Positions 1 through 11,749 of a DNA stretch of 64,000 nucleotides are shown here, piece by piece. This DNA is from Azolla caroliniana. Its lineage: Eukaryota > Polypodiophyta. A program made the translations under genes and the position numbers. The first letter of the stretch is position 1; every line of letters begins with the position of its first letter. The notes below the pieces were generated by a model. It was not told where the DNA came from, searched no databases, and saw only the letters and a list, made by a program, of their open reading frames with translations. The stretch lies in contig JBHGNT010000009.1 of assembly GCA_043228905.1 (NCBI GenBank), positions 9,486,001 through 9,550,000 of the forward strand, written 5' to 3'.

Positions 1-1226
1 CAGATAAAGATGTGGATATGATGTGTAAACATTTAATTATGCAATGATTATTTCTATGGATGACAAATAATGGTGTAGTTTGTCGTTTTGACCTCAAATG
101 TGAACCTCAAAGATATTATCATATATATATATATAGGATATTGGTTCATGTCTATAAATACTTGATAGCAAGTTCATACAAGTTATGTTAGTTAAACCTT
201 GGTGTTTTTTGAGAAGACAATTTTAAATATAAAAGTCAAAGTTGGACTAAATCTAGATAAAACTTAACCATCCCACCGATATACATCAATATACTTGTAT
301 TACAATGGGGGATGAATAAAGGATATTCTATCAAAACGGTTTTATATGATCATCAATCCAATTTGGACTAAATCTAGATAAAACTTAGACCGTATCATCC
401 CATAAATATACTTGTATTACAATGGGGGATGACTAAAATATATTGCATCAAAACGGTATTATATGATCATCAATCAAAAGATCTTCACGAAGAGAGTCGA
501 CAGACTTTCAAATAGCTCAATATTGTGGTGTGAGGGCCATGGTAAAGAATACAATCAAAAGCAATTCAAAATACATAACCTATTAATTATCCTGCTAACA
601 AAATACATGTACCATAATCATCAAAGACATAATATTCTATGGAAATCAATCACATGAAATTATCTCTCACTAGCTTTACTAATGCAGTGAGAGTGAGTCC
701 ATTGGTGTCATCAATAATCCTTCACACCAATACTCTTCAGAACACCCGGGCCTGTGGTTTTTATGTATTTTAATGCTCCGGACTACAACTTTACATAGAA
801 CAGTGTGAGTGCTTTCGTTTTCAATTGATTTTTTTCTTGATCCATTTATTTTTCCCCTTCTTTTAGTCAAGAAGAATAGTTAACCTTGTTCACCATCACA
901 ACCGTCTCCGTCTCACTATGTAATCAACACGTGTTGGAGGGGTACGGTGAGATGGTTTTTTTCTTTTTAATTCGAGAAAATCCTTCCCGATTTCAGCAAC
1001 CTGCCACTCGATAACGTTGTTCTTGAATATTGAATGAGCGCATTGTTACGTAGAGATAACATTATAGTTATACATGTTTAAAGAGAGAAAGGTTTGCTGC
1101 TACTTACATGGAGAGAAGAATTTCCATTGAGAGAATGAAATGAACAAGATGTTCTATTCATATTCCAAAACCTCAAAAAGAAAAGAGAGAACAAAACATT
1201 AACAAAGATAGCAGTTAGCTACATCA
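1..1226. other. intergenic flank with no supported gene
   Basis: This AT-rich stretch lies downstream of the minus-strand CAP-G2 gene. Apart from a short AT microsatellite near 121-135 and the tandem duplication listed separately, I see only short frames with no recognisable domain. The part next to 1227 must contain the CAP-G2 3' UTR and polyadenylation signals, but I cannot fix the site. Confidence 0.6.
242..475. repeat. imperfect tandem duplication, period about 121 bp
   Basis: Two adjacent copies start with TTGGACTAAATCTAGATAAA at 242 and 363. Both continue with a shared ATACTTGTATTACAATGGGG block and an AACGGT..ATATGATCATCAATC block. They differ by small indels and substitutions, so the duplication is not recent. 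No coding capacity is visible. Confidence 0.85.
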
Positions 1227-4200
1227 TCAAGCTTCACTAGCTATCATTAGGAGGTTCTTAACAAGTTCTTTAAGTCTCTGCATTATCTTGTTCTTTTGCT
1301 CATCCTCACTATTTGATATCCCCTCTTCCATTCTTCCATCAATCTGCTTATTTATCTCTTCACAAACCTCTTGATTAGTCTGGGAAAGTGTTATTTTCAA
1401 GCACCTCCTTGGTGATAATAACCTTGTATAAACAATGTCTAACGCACCCAATGCGTTGGAATAGTCTTCCACCTTCAACGACATAAGAGCTTGCCATAAA
1501 AAGAGTGATGATATGCCCTCTAAAATCATTGAATCTCCCCTTCTGAGTAGCTTGCTCACTTCATTGAGAAATTGTATGGAAAAACAAGACTTTTTATCTC
1601 TTTTAGTATTAGCTGAACTCCCTTCTTCTTGAGAAGTTCTTGATTCTTCCTCTCTATCTTTGGCTTCAGCACTTCTCATTATTTCATAGGCAGACTTGGT
1701 GAAACTTGCAACCCATGGCCTCAATAATCTCTTACCAATCTGATCATTAGAAAAAGCATAAAAGCTATGAAGAGAAGCATCCATAGGTTTAGCCATAGCT
1801 TTAACTGAAGATGATATGCTTATAAAAATGTCTGGGATCCAAGGTTTGATAGAAACCAAGAATGATGTTGCTGCCTTTGGGCCGAAGAAAGCATCGCTAT
1901 ACATGAGCAGATCTAGAAGATCATTGGCTATTTCTGAATATTGTATGGCCCGTCCAGTGTCATTCCTTAGGCTTATATAAAGCATTCTTGCACCATGAGT
2001 AGCTGCGTCTCTAACACATGACTGCATATCTTTCCATTTAGAGCTGCATTCTTTCTTTCCACCTTTGAATTCTTCCCCTTCCCAAGATTTCAGCCAGTCC
2101 ATAGTCCAGTGTAATAGCTTCATTATGAGCTCTGACCAAGACTCCCAAATAGTGTTATCTTTCACCAAGTTAAGAGAAAAGAAATGTGACAAACATTCTA
2201 GTGAAGCATTGGATAATTTAATTCTGCTTAAGAACACATCAACCTCAGATGAGCTACAAGAGCTTGAATCATCTGCATTTTACATAGATTTACACAGATT
2301 AGAACCCGAATGAATCTTCTAAAAGTTTGTTTTCTCCTAATGCATATTGCATATTTACAGATAGTTACCACAGGTGGTATTATTGGATATGTCGGTCAGT
2401 GGTTCTCTCTGTCGAGATCTTAAGCTCTTTGTATGTTTGATTTTCTTTTCTATATTTGCTATTGGACTGCTTGGAACCAAGAAATTTTGCAGACCCATAG
2501 ACCAATCAATCACGTCTTTGCAAACACTTGTAGTATCCTGATGCACAAGTTTGCACTACATAAGCTTGAGGTTTCAACATTAAAAAAAAGAGAGAAAATG
2601 CCCAACATCCCTGAATTTTCATTTATTTCCTCGAATGCCCTTGTATTTTTGCTATTTCCTGAGCCCATGGTCAATCCCCCTTTGAGAATGTATATTTCCT
2701 ACTTCACCAATGTATGGTCACGTTCGAACCAGTTTTCTCAATGATATGAGCTATTTGAGATAGCAATTACATGAGCAAACCCATCCCGTTCTCTCTCTCT
2801 CTCTTTAGGGGCTTGTCTAGGGGCATTTAGGGAAAATAATGAAACTTTTGGGGCATTTGGAGAAATATAGAAAATTTAGGGATGTTTCTGAGCTTTCCCA
2901 CTAATCAAAGAAATAAGGGGAGTCATACACCAATGAATGCCATCGTCACTTACTAGCTGCTCTTCTGAAGTAGAATTAGAAGCTACTTTTTTACCACTTC
3001 TTTTTGAAAGAGTCATATGGATTGTAAGCCCTGTATAAGCTCTAATCGGAGATACTTTTAAGTAGTCCGAAACCTGACAATCTAGGTTGTTATGCATAAC
3101 AGAATCAGCTGTGTTCTTTAGAGCTGAGACCAAAACAGGAATACATTCATGGGCGAGAAGGGCATTTCTTGTTTCTTCCATTTCCAAGAGGTTATCCACA
3201 TGCCATGCTGCTCGGATAGCACTTTCGAGATTCTTGATAGACTGCTCACCTTCTGAAACACTACTTATTTTCTTTCCTCTTGCTGAATTACATTTTTTGT
3301 TCATAGAATTTGTCCAAGGAGATTTGCTACCCTTGCTTTGAGACCTAGTTCTCTTTAATGATTTCCCAGTGCTTGATGACAAGTGAATCATTGAATCTGA
3401 TGTTCTGGGAGCAACTTGAATGAGAATCTGGATGAGTGCATTAATAAGATCATTGAAACCTCCCCATGCCAACATCAAAGAGTGAACAGCTCTTGCTTCA
3501 TTACAATCCAAAGGATTAAGAGAATCATTTGCAGAGTTCATTACCAGATGACTACAATATTCAAAGAGTTCAGGCACATCTTTTGGAGTCATAAGAGAGA
3601 CCAACTGCACAATAGAGGTTCGCAATGCAGAAGTAGTAGCATTAACTAGTAACGACTTCAAAGTTTCTCTTGTGAGAAGAGTACCCAATAGCGTCTTGAG
3701 TTCTTTCTCATTTGCAAGACTATGGCAGAGCTTACTTAAGGCTAGAAATATACCTTCTCTTCCTTCAACATCTAACCCGTTCAGAGAGATTAATTGCGCA
3801 ACAAAGAACTTCACAAGTTCCAATAGTGAGTATAGAGGAGCACCTTCCATCATTGCCAATTCACAAAATCTTGCCCCTGCATGTGGAGACCTCTTTACCA
3901 ATGCAATGCAACGATTACATGCTTGAGCAACTGGGACTTTTGTAGGGAAATAAGATGGAATAAGAAGTCTGGTAAGACGCCTTGCAAGTGGAGGTTTATC
4001 ACTTTCAAGAGCAGATAATAGTGTTTCCAAACCTACAACCTGAAGCAAAATAAATCACTAAGAGAGCAAAGACCAATTTCCACCACAATGTGCAAATGTG
4101 ATGCTATGCAAATTAACTAAGGAGTATATAAGATCAAAATTATTTGTCTTCCAGAGGATCAAATAGTGATGATATCCCCTCAGACGAATGTTGTTATTGT

Positions 4201-6300
4201 TGTTATTCTGTTCTCAAGACGTGTTGGAAACAATGTGATCATTCAATTTCGTTCACAAATCAATTCCAGATTATATCGCAAAATGAACAAAGGATCGTAT
4301 ACCTTGAGGAATGGGATCGAACGGATGCCTTTAATTGCAAGAAGCATATCCACAATTGCTATTCTCACTGCAAGGTTACAATCAGAAAACAAAGACCCTA
4401 GACGTGGGAGAAGAGCTTTTGACAATTCATGGCTAGCTGGATTATCTAGTAAATACGTAATGCCTTGCAGGACAGCACACCTAACAGAAGCATTGGACTT
4501 ATCTAGAGATGTCTCATCAATTAGTTTAGAAAGAAGCTTCACAGTCGTAGTAGGTGATACCACCTCCCAAAACAACCTAAGGATCCGACAGACACCTTCA
4601 ACTGCCGTGATTCTTATGTCCGGACATGGATCGGTTAATAACTTCTCTAAGAAAACAAATTGTTTATCTAACAGAATGCCATTCTCTTCTTTTGAAGCAT
4701 TCGGATCTTCCAAAGGAAACATATCGATCAGCAAAAGTAATGCATTCCGACGCACATTCGAGTTAGCTACCTGTCCAATCAAGCAAAAAAAATATTGGTT
4801 GTACAAGACATCACATATATATCAGCATGTGATGCAATGGCTATTATTTGCAAACGAACTAGAATAACGAAGGAACAAGGGGATTTAGAAGTGAACAAAT
4901 TATCACAACAGGAACTCCCAGCTCAAATTGTATTCCAGCTATTTGTCCATAGATAAAAAAACCTACAACTTCTTTTCCAATTAATTTAAATTCATAAATA
5001 AAGGTACACCAACTATTTTTTTATTATGAATGCAGGCTGTACAGTATCTTTTCAATAGCTAAACTTCACAAAACCAGTGTTAATAAAAATAGTAAAAAGG
5101 TCAAATATTTCCCTTTCAACGCCTAACCAAAAGTATGGATAAAAATTAAGCTGCATTCACAAAACCCTACAAATAAGTCGGTTTGTCAATCAAAGAAATA
5201 TATACAGCAAGAAAACTATGTACCTGTAGGGACCTGAATAGTATAGGTTCTTGAAGACGGAAAAGAAGAGCTTCCACACCTTCTTGTGTCCTTTGTGCAG
5301 TAAATGATACCAAGATCTTACGGATTGAAGATGCTAATGTTTTAGAGGAAGCATAGACAGCACCTTCAATTAAACTTTGCATACAAAACTCTTCAATTAT
5401 ATCACGATTACAATTATCACTTGCTGTCTTCCATGCTCGGAACAGTATCTCACCATACGCTTCAAGAATAGACTTCCTTCCAAAAGGGATTTGAGATTTT
5501 ACGATCACTATGAGCTCTTTGGTGAGTTGACCATTGATGTTGAATAGGAAAGTGATGAATCGGCAACCATCAGTTGAACGGAGATATGCTGGTGTAAGAA
5601 CACATCTCATTAGAAGGTGTTTGAGATCTTCTATGCTCTCATCCATGAAATCGAAGAGTGTAAAAGCTTCCCTCATGTTATAGACTCGATGCACATGAGC
5701 CTTTCTACCAATTTCTAAGGATTTAGAGAGTAAAAAAGGAAGAGATTGTGCAATGAGTGATTCTCGACCAGGAAGATGATCTTTCCACCATGTTTCACAT
5801 AATGTTGCAATGATGTCTTGTAGCTCGATGTCATCTTCGAAGAAAACAAGTTGATCGTGTAAGGTTTGAACTGTAGGAAACAAATCGCATGGCTGAAAAG
5901 CCTTTTTAGGATGACAGAGAGCTAGATGAGTTACCGTCGCACATGCCTTCAGATTAGACAAAATGAAATCTTTCCTGTTTATCCTACCTCTACCTTTCTC
6001 TGGAGAAGAAGCTAAGGAAGAAATATTGCAAGCTCTTCGTCTTCTCTTTCTTTTCGGAGAAGGTGTCTTGAATTCATCAATGTCATTCTCATATTGAGAG
6101 TTGTCAAGGTTCTGAAAAGCTTGAACCTGAAGGTCAGAAAATGCAGAGAGAGATCCACATAGTCGTATGGCTTGATCCTTGGAGCTCCTATGGATGGCTG
6201 CCTTTAGAGAAGCTTTATTAGGTCTGGAGTTATACCTGACCACTAAGCATAATAGCTCGTCTGGTGATGAATCCAAAGCATTGTAGTAGGCTTCCTCCAT
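1227..6300 (-). CDS. CAP-G2: condensin-2 complex subunit G2 (CAP-G2), five exons, 1281 residues
   Basis: This is the HEAT-repeat, non-SMC subunit of condensin II, which acts in the nucleus on chromosome condensation and, in Arabidopsis (HEB1), in tolerance of DNA damage. Coding exons on the minus strand are 6300-5224, 4770-4303, 4039-2954, 2537-2369 and 2272-1227. All introns are GT..AG, and the joined length (3846 nt) is an exact open frame of 1282 codons including the stop. The start MEEAY follows a pyrimidine-rich leader; an in-frame Met nine codons upstream (6327) is possible. Exon 1 has a basic patch (KRKRRRR, about residue 93) that looks like a nuclear signal. Exons 2 and 3 carry Leu-rich helical repeats typical of HEAT arrays, and the end of exon 3 is Ser/Lys-rich. 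Exon 4 is short (169 nt) and is supported by phase: its last G joins the AT opening exon 5. Family assignment rests on recognition of the protein; the splice model is inferred from sequence. Confidence 0.88.
2592..2899. mobile_element. MITE-like terminal inverted repeat element in CAP-G2 intron 3
   Basis: The left end (about 2592-2664, reading AAATGCCCAACATCCCTGAA) is matched, inverted, by the right end (about 2822-2899), whose complement reads AGAAACATCCCTAAATTTTC. The arms are about 75 bp with scattered mismatches and enclose about 155 bp that includes a CT run. There is no coding capacity. The element takes up about three quarters of the 416-bp intron and ends about 55 bp from the exon 3 donor. 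No clean target duplication is visible, so the class is uncertain; the arms resemble Mutator-type foldback MITEs. Confidence 0.6.
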
Positions 6301-7261
6301 CTTGTTAAGGAAAAGGGAAAAAATCATGCAAGTCTCTTAGCAGATCTTTGACCTCTATACTGTATTTTTGGCAGAATCTAAGCTTCCATTGAATTTAGTT
6401 GAAGCAAACTTTTTCTACAAATGCCCTCGGAATCTTTACCTGGAAAACTATAAATTTTAGAGGAATTTAATTTTTCATGTCATCTTGTTGAAGCAATTCT
6501 TTTCTGCAAAATTTGCTTACAGGTTTTATAGATCGAGATCCATATTTGGGCACAATGAAGGCTTCCATGTCAACTGCTAAAACCAACTAATTTGCTGCCA
6601 TAAAAAACAGAAATTTTGCCTCCACAACTGTGCTTTACTTCTGATGCGTGAATGGAAGGAAGGAAGGAAGGACGGTACTTACTTCTGATGCGGCGTAGAG
6701 AGAGAAGGATCTGCGTCTTCTTCTTCTTCTTCTTCTTCTTCTTCTGCGAGAGCGTGTACACGTCTGTGTGTTTGGGAGGGAAAGAGATTTCGAATGCTCT
6801 CTGTGTATCTTTCAATTTTTGGTTGCATATGACAAACCAACGGTCGATCGAGAGAGAAAGAAAGAAAGAAAGAAATATGTATGTAATTTATAAACGTCTT
6901 CTAAGACCAAATTTGGCCCATGAGACACTTTTGATTACAAATTATTAGCATAATGAGAGAGCTAGCTTAAGGTTGTGGTCCGTGGAGGTGACGTCAATGA
7001 ACACGTAATGGAATGAATGGTCGGGATGAGGCGTGTATTTGTCCTGGCCATCTATTTGTTGGGCCGCAGACCACAAGACACTTCGTCTCGTTTCGTCTCG
7101 CAAGAATATATAGTATATATTGCAAGTTTAAATTGGTAAGTATGTACTCGTAGCAACAAGCTTCGTAACGATATCTAGCAAGTTAAAATTGGTGGTATGT
7201 ACGGGTAGCAACAATTGAAATAAAGAACCCATAAACATACACTTACTTGGCATGCATTGTG
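6301..7261. promoter_or_regulatory. CAP-G2 upstream region
   Basis: This 960-bp stretch separates the CAP-G2 start from the first transposon relic and must hold the gene's promoter and 5' UTR. It contains a GAAG run (about 6655-6672), a CTT run (6716-6742, purine-rich on the gene strand) and a GAAA run near 6856. A good minus-strand splice donor (GTAAGTACC) near 6680-6688 could start a leader intron. Between 7120 and 7215 a segment ending in GTAGCAACAA is duplicated with a spacing of about 70 bp. I see no protein gene and no certain TATA box. Confidence 0.5.
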
Positions 7262-7438
7262 GGCCTCTTATCAATGCTCATAATTGAGCGACAAACACTA
7301 ACTCCCAAAAATATGCCTATCTACTAAGCTAGGATCGTAGGCCTCTAACGGCCTATCGATTCTCGTGGATCCAACTCACCAATCCAGCCCTCGCCTTGTT
7401 CAGCCAATTCGGCCCATGTTGAGCTTGCTCGCTCAACA
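7262..7438 (-). repeat. Copia-1 3' LTR, truncated
   Basis: On the minus strand it starts TGTTGAGCGAGCAAGC directly after the polypurine tract. It matches the U3 part of the LTR at 14797-15255 through shared blocks such as CTCCCAAAAATATGCCTATC and GGCCTCTAACGGCCTA. Similarity stops near 7262, so the R-U5 half is gone. Confidence 0.82.
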
Positions 7439-7447
7439 CTCCCCCTC
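7439..7447 (-). other. Copia-1 polypurine tract
   Basis: The minus strand reads GAGGGGGAG immediately before the LTR start TGTTGAGC. This is the expected position and composition of the plus-strand primer of a Copia element. Confidence 0.8.
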
Positions 7448-7449
7448 AA

Positions 7450-9835
7450 GCTCAACTTGAGGTCGATCTGTCGACTTGTTCATCTTCGACTGAAACCCGG
7501 GGGGTTGGACCATATACACTTGTTCTTCAAGGTCACCTTGAAGAAACACATTCTTCACATCCATTTGGTGGAGATGCCACACCCCCTTTCCGTTGCAATT
7601 GCCAGCACCATTGTCATCTTCGCGACCGATGCGAAGGTCTCATCGTAGTCGATTATGTGGGTCTACACATATCCCTAGGCCACCAGTCGGGCCTTGTACT
7701 GGTTGATTGAATTGTCGACATTATACTTCATCTTATACACCCATTTGTAGTCCATCGGTTTGAAGTGTCAGGGGGGATCAACCAGGTTCCATGTGTCATT
7801 GGCATCAAGTGTCCACATTTCTTCCTCCATAGCAGTACACCAATTCACATCTTTTGCCACTTCTGTGTAGCTCTCCGGCTCACGCACTTCCGCCACCTTT
7901 GGCATGTAAGCATAATGGTGCGCCATGTACTCATTATATCCATACCGCATGAGGGGGTTCTTCTGGTGGGTAGATCGGCGTAGCTTCTGATTTGCTGATT
8001 TTAAGGCTCTCTTGGCCGACTTGGACTTTGTTTCTGAAGGTCCGTCTTCATTCTTTCTGGTGTTGGACTCACTCTGATCCGACTCTTCTTTGTCGATGTC
8101 GTACTATGACATCTTCTTCTTCATTTTTTCCTTATGCGTGTACCGTCTCCTTGGTTCCTTGTGCGGGGAGTGCACGACCGAGTCTCCAATACTCGTCGAC
8201 TCATCATTCGACTAGTCGTTCCGACTTAGTCCCTCAATCCGCCTATTAGCCAGAATGAGATCAAACTCTCTTCTAGAGCTCCGATGTCTTCTTTTTCTTC
8301 CTCCCAAATCATATTGGGCTCATTGGCCTCATCCTCAGTGATCGGGTGGTCGTAGTTGTCAAGAGTCGGAGTCGGAGTCGATAGGGAGTACCAGGTTGCC
8401 GACTCGTTGAATTCAACATCGCAACTTACTCAAACTTCTTTTGTTCGGGGGTTATAACACTTGTACCCCTTTTGCTCCTTTGAGTAGCCAAATAGTATGC
8501 ATCTATCCGACTTTGGTCCAACTTTCTCCTCTTCTCACTAGACACATGCACATATGCTAGGTTGTTGAACACCCTTTGGTGTCTTAAGTACGGCTTTTGC
8601 ACAAAATACAGCTCAAACAGCTTCAACCCAGTAAAATTTAGGCATGCTCTTCTCCTCTAGCATTGTCGTGTCGTTTCCACAATTGACCAATTTTTCCTCT
8701 CGGTTACGATGTTCTGTTCCAACGTATATCAACAACTCAATTCTCGTCGAATTCCCATTTGTTGTAGGTAATAGTTAAACTGGCCGGAAAAGTATTATTT
8801 TCCGCCATCCGACTGTAGGCACTTGATCTTTTTCTCTATTTCCCTTTCGACTAAACTTTGAAGGTTCTGAAAACAGTCAAAGACTTCACTTTTCTTCTCA
8901 ATGAGATAGATCCATGTATGTTGGCTATAGTCGTCGATGAAGGAGATGAAGTATTGACTCCTATCTAAGCTCATGTTCTGTGTCGGTCCCCATACATCCG
9001 AATGTATCAAGTCGAGCTTGTTTTGGCTCCGGTTTCACTCATTGGGGAATAGACGTCGGTGTTGCTTCCCTAGCTTGCATACTTGGGCTTTCCGGCCACT
9101 AAACTTTGGCAATCCGAACACTACTTGTTTCAATTGTAGTTCTTGAAGCCTCTGATAGTTGACGTGGCCTATCCGCTTATGCCACAAGTCGATGTTTGAA
9201 CCAAATTTTTGCCCTTTTGCAAATAGAGTAGTGCCAACATCATTGGTGTCGAGGATGAACATCCTCCCTTCTCGACGCCCTTGCACAATAATCTTGCCCT
9301 GTTCCTCGATGAAGCACCTGAGGTGGGTGAATCGAACTTGCATTCCTTGGTCGACGATCTATCCGACTGGCACCAAGTTCTTTGTAATTATCGGGACGTG
9401 CAAAACATTCATGAGTCTCCCCTTCTGTCCAACATGACTACCCCTGATTGTGGAGGGTTCAGAACTACTGTCGGCACCACCTCTATGCCTTCTTTCCTGC
9501 TCTTATCAGCCACCACCATTGCGTGCCAATCCACCTCGTCTGCCACGCCCAGGGGGCCGATCCGCCTCTGTGTACAACATCTGGTTCTTTGATTGAGTGG
9601 TCCTAAGTCGAAGAAGGACGATGGCTTCCCCCATGTGCATATTGCCATCCGGATTGACATGTACCTCTGCGCTAGACCACCGAGGCAGATATGTACCATC
9701 TCATCTTCATCCACCGTCACATTGATGAATCCCATGGCGTCATATATCTCCTTTATTTTGGTGGTGTAGTCAGCGACCAACATATCCTCTTGCTAGATAT
9801 TGTTGAGCTCTTGCCAGAGCTGTAACATATGCAAA
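7450..9835 (-). pseudogene. Copia-1 gag (part), integrase and RT N-terminus, broken
   Basis: In transcription order: 9835-9409 is a UBN2-type gag segment (LNNI, DEDEMVHICLGGL); 9343-9035 is the GAG-pre-integrase domain (LWHKRIGHVNYQRL); 9010-8795 is the integrase core start (HSDVWGPT, FIDDYS); 8626-8426 is the integrase C-terminal side; 7950-7450 is the start of RT (NDTWNLVDPP, then [18 protein letters not shown] and VQPPGF in other frames). Internal stops and frameshifts separate all parts. RT stops shortly after VQPPGF and runs straight into the polypurine tract, so the rest of RT and RNase H were removed by an internal deletion. Confidence 0.85.
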
Positions 9836-11000
9836 AGGAAATGATCGCACATGATCAAGTCACCTTTCTGAGCATATTTTCCACATGCATTCATGAAGCC
9901 TAATTGGAAGAAGGCCTCGATTGGTTTGAGACAAGTGTTATAAATTTTCAAATCTCATCAAGCATTCAACTCGATGGTTGTAGGATCGATCTTTTTGAAT
10001 GATTTGGAAAGTTAGCTAAGGCAGAAGACCTTATTTTCAGCAGGCCTATAGTGCCTGATGCTCAAGTTTGGAACACTTTTCTTGGTGCATGCAAGGCACA
10101 CGGTGATGGTATCAAAGGATTGTTTGCAATGAATCATGCCATGAACATGGAACCTAAAGATGCAGCACCTTACATTTCTCTGTCAAATATGTATGATGGA
10201 GGGAGATTGGATGTGAAGGGACCAAATAAAGTTCTGGTGAAAATGTGAACATTGTTCTGGATGTGAAAAGTCTGATTCATGAAGTTAAAGTTTGTTTATG
10301 CGGAGACATTTCTGGAATCTATTTACATGAAATATCTAGTGTGCTAGAATTCTGGTTTTTTATTTGCCACAATTAGTTTTGTTTTTGTCTCAAGCACATT
10401 TGAAAACCAAAAGAGTTTTGGTTTCATAACTTCAAATGGTTGTGTTCTTAAAAGCGATGTCGAAGGCGATGTTGAAGGAAAATCATATTGTTTGTGAATA
10501 AGGTAAACTACAATTGTGATGGGCTCACAATGTTTGAAAACTAAAGCACTTGACAGGGAAGGGTATGCTAAGGTGTCCCAGAAAAGAAATTTGATGCAAT
10601 GCAATGTGATGCTAACAAGGCGAGGTCAGACTGTGATTTGAATACTGAATCCTTACCACATTGCTACAGTGAAAGATGCAAGACCATATACTTAAGGAGC
10701 AATTTGACATTGAATTTTTCTACCAAATTGTGAGGGTTAAAAATGCAGGACCATGTACTCAAGCAGCAACTTGAAAATTGAATCCTACTACCAAATTGCA
10801 ATACTCAACTACGCATCATCTTGGATGTGCTCATTGGAAGCATTCTAGTTTATATGAATGCAACATGTGGAAGTTTATCAGATGCATATAAACTGTTTGA
10901 TGGGCTAAGAGTTAAAACTGTAGTTTCTTGGTCTATTGTTATTGCAAGGTATCAAGAACATGGAAATGAGATATTGTTGAGCTTTTGCCGGAGCTGCAAC
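9795..11000. repeat. 32-bp direct repeats bounding the PPR-fragment block
   Basis: The same gag segment occurs at 9795-9826 and 10969-11000, with three mismatches in 32 bp, both beginning AGATATTGTTGAGCT. On the minus strand both encode the same gag motif (L..LNNI). The repeat looks like a staggered-break or template-switch duplication made when the PPR block entered Copia-1; it is too long for an ordinary transposon target duplication. Confidence 0.7.
9827..10968. pseudogene. block of captured pentatricopeptide-repeat (PPR) gene fragments
   Basis: Inside Copia-1 gag lie three PPR-like fragments. Minus strand 9953-9845 reads like a repeat (FMNACGKYAQKGDLI). Plus strand 10000-10248 matches the E motif of PLS-type PPR proteins (PDAQVWNTFLGACKAHGD, then EPKDAAPYISLSNMYDGG); after a stop at 10248 an E+-like segment (CLCGDISGIYLHE) continues to about 10350. 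Plus strand 10806-10967 reads as another repeat (AYKLFDGLRVKTVVSWS). The array part lies downstream of the E motif, so fragment order is scrambled. Between 10350 and 10806 I see only decayed, partly repetitive sequence. The block is flanked by a 32-bp near-repeat of gag sequence. No functional PPR protein can be encoded. Confidence 0.72.
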
Positions 11001-11100
11001 TTCCGAGCCTTGGTCCTTGTGGCAAAAATCTTTTTTAGATTTTCCCAAGCCTCCTTCAGTGTTTTCGCCTCTTTGATGTAGCCCAACATCTAATTGTGCA
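10969..11100 (-). pseudogene. Copia-1 gag, middle segment
   Basis: The minus strand carries a UBN2-like gag segment (GYIKEAKTLKEAWENLKKIF) ending in the LNNI motif at the PPR block. Upstream, at 11100, it meets the nested Copia-2 element. A stop codon precedes the segment. It continues the N-terminal gag part at 14485-14698. Confidence 0.75.
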
Positions 11101-11511
11101 TGTTGAGAATCAAGCTCAGCTTGTGTGAAGATGTGCTTATGAAGAAAAGGACAATGTGTGAAAAAGTGTGTGAACACACTTTATTGTACTTCGTGTAGTT
11201 GTCGAGTGTGTGTGAGCACACTTTATTGTAATCCATGTAGTGGTCGAGTGTTAATGTGGTCAAAGAATAATATTAGATATTCTTATGACAAAATCGTACT
11301 CAAGTGGATATTCTGGTTAGATTCCACCAACACATTTAATATGGCAGTCCCTTGAGGACTTGTATATAAAACCCCCTTTGGCCATTTTTGTTTTATTGAT
11401 GATCTTTAGTTAATTAATATAGCTCTCTTAAGTGCATACGTTATCATCCCCCTATTGTGTGTTTTCTTATTTTCTGGTTATTCTCTGTAATTCCTTCTCT
11501 TGCTTATACAT

Positions 11512-11543
<32 letters not shown>

Positions 11544-11587
11544 TACGCTTCTGAATACTAAACTCTACTAGAGTTAGATTCTTTACA
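11101..11587 (+). repeat. Copia-2 5' LTR
   Basis: It starts TGTTGAGAAT and ends TTCTTTACA, followed at once by the primer binding site. It contains a TATA box (TATATAAA, 11363-11370) and CT/CA microsatellites near 11513-11543. From 11124 it aligns with the 3' LTR at 14029-14479. The first 23 bp have no counterpart there. Confidence 0.88.
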
Positions 11588-11599
11588 TGGTATCAGAGC
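11588..11599 (+). other. Copia-2 primer binding site
   Basis: TGGTATCAGAGC directly follows the 5' LTR. It is the sequence complementary to the 3' end of initiator tRNA-Met that most plant Copia elements use to prime reverse transcription. Confidence 0.9.
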
Positions 11600-11749
11600 G
11601 TGAGGGTTAGAGATCCTTCACTAAGCTCTACCATTGAAACTGTGTGAGCAACTAGAGACGTTATTTTAAGACCTGTTATCGTCACTACAGTTTTGCACAA
11701 CAAGAGGCTCACATTAACAAGATCATACGAATCAAGCTAAATCAAAACA

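Noticed and set aside
4166-4867. Plus-strand frame of 233 codons over CAP-G2 exon 2
   Set aside because: It is antisense to a well-supported exon and shows no domain.
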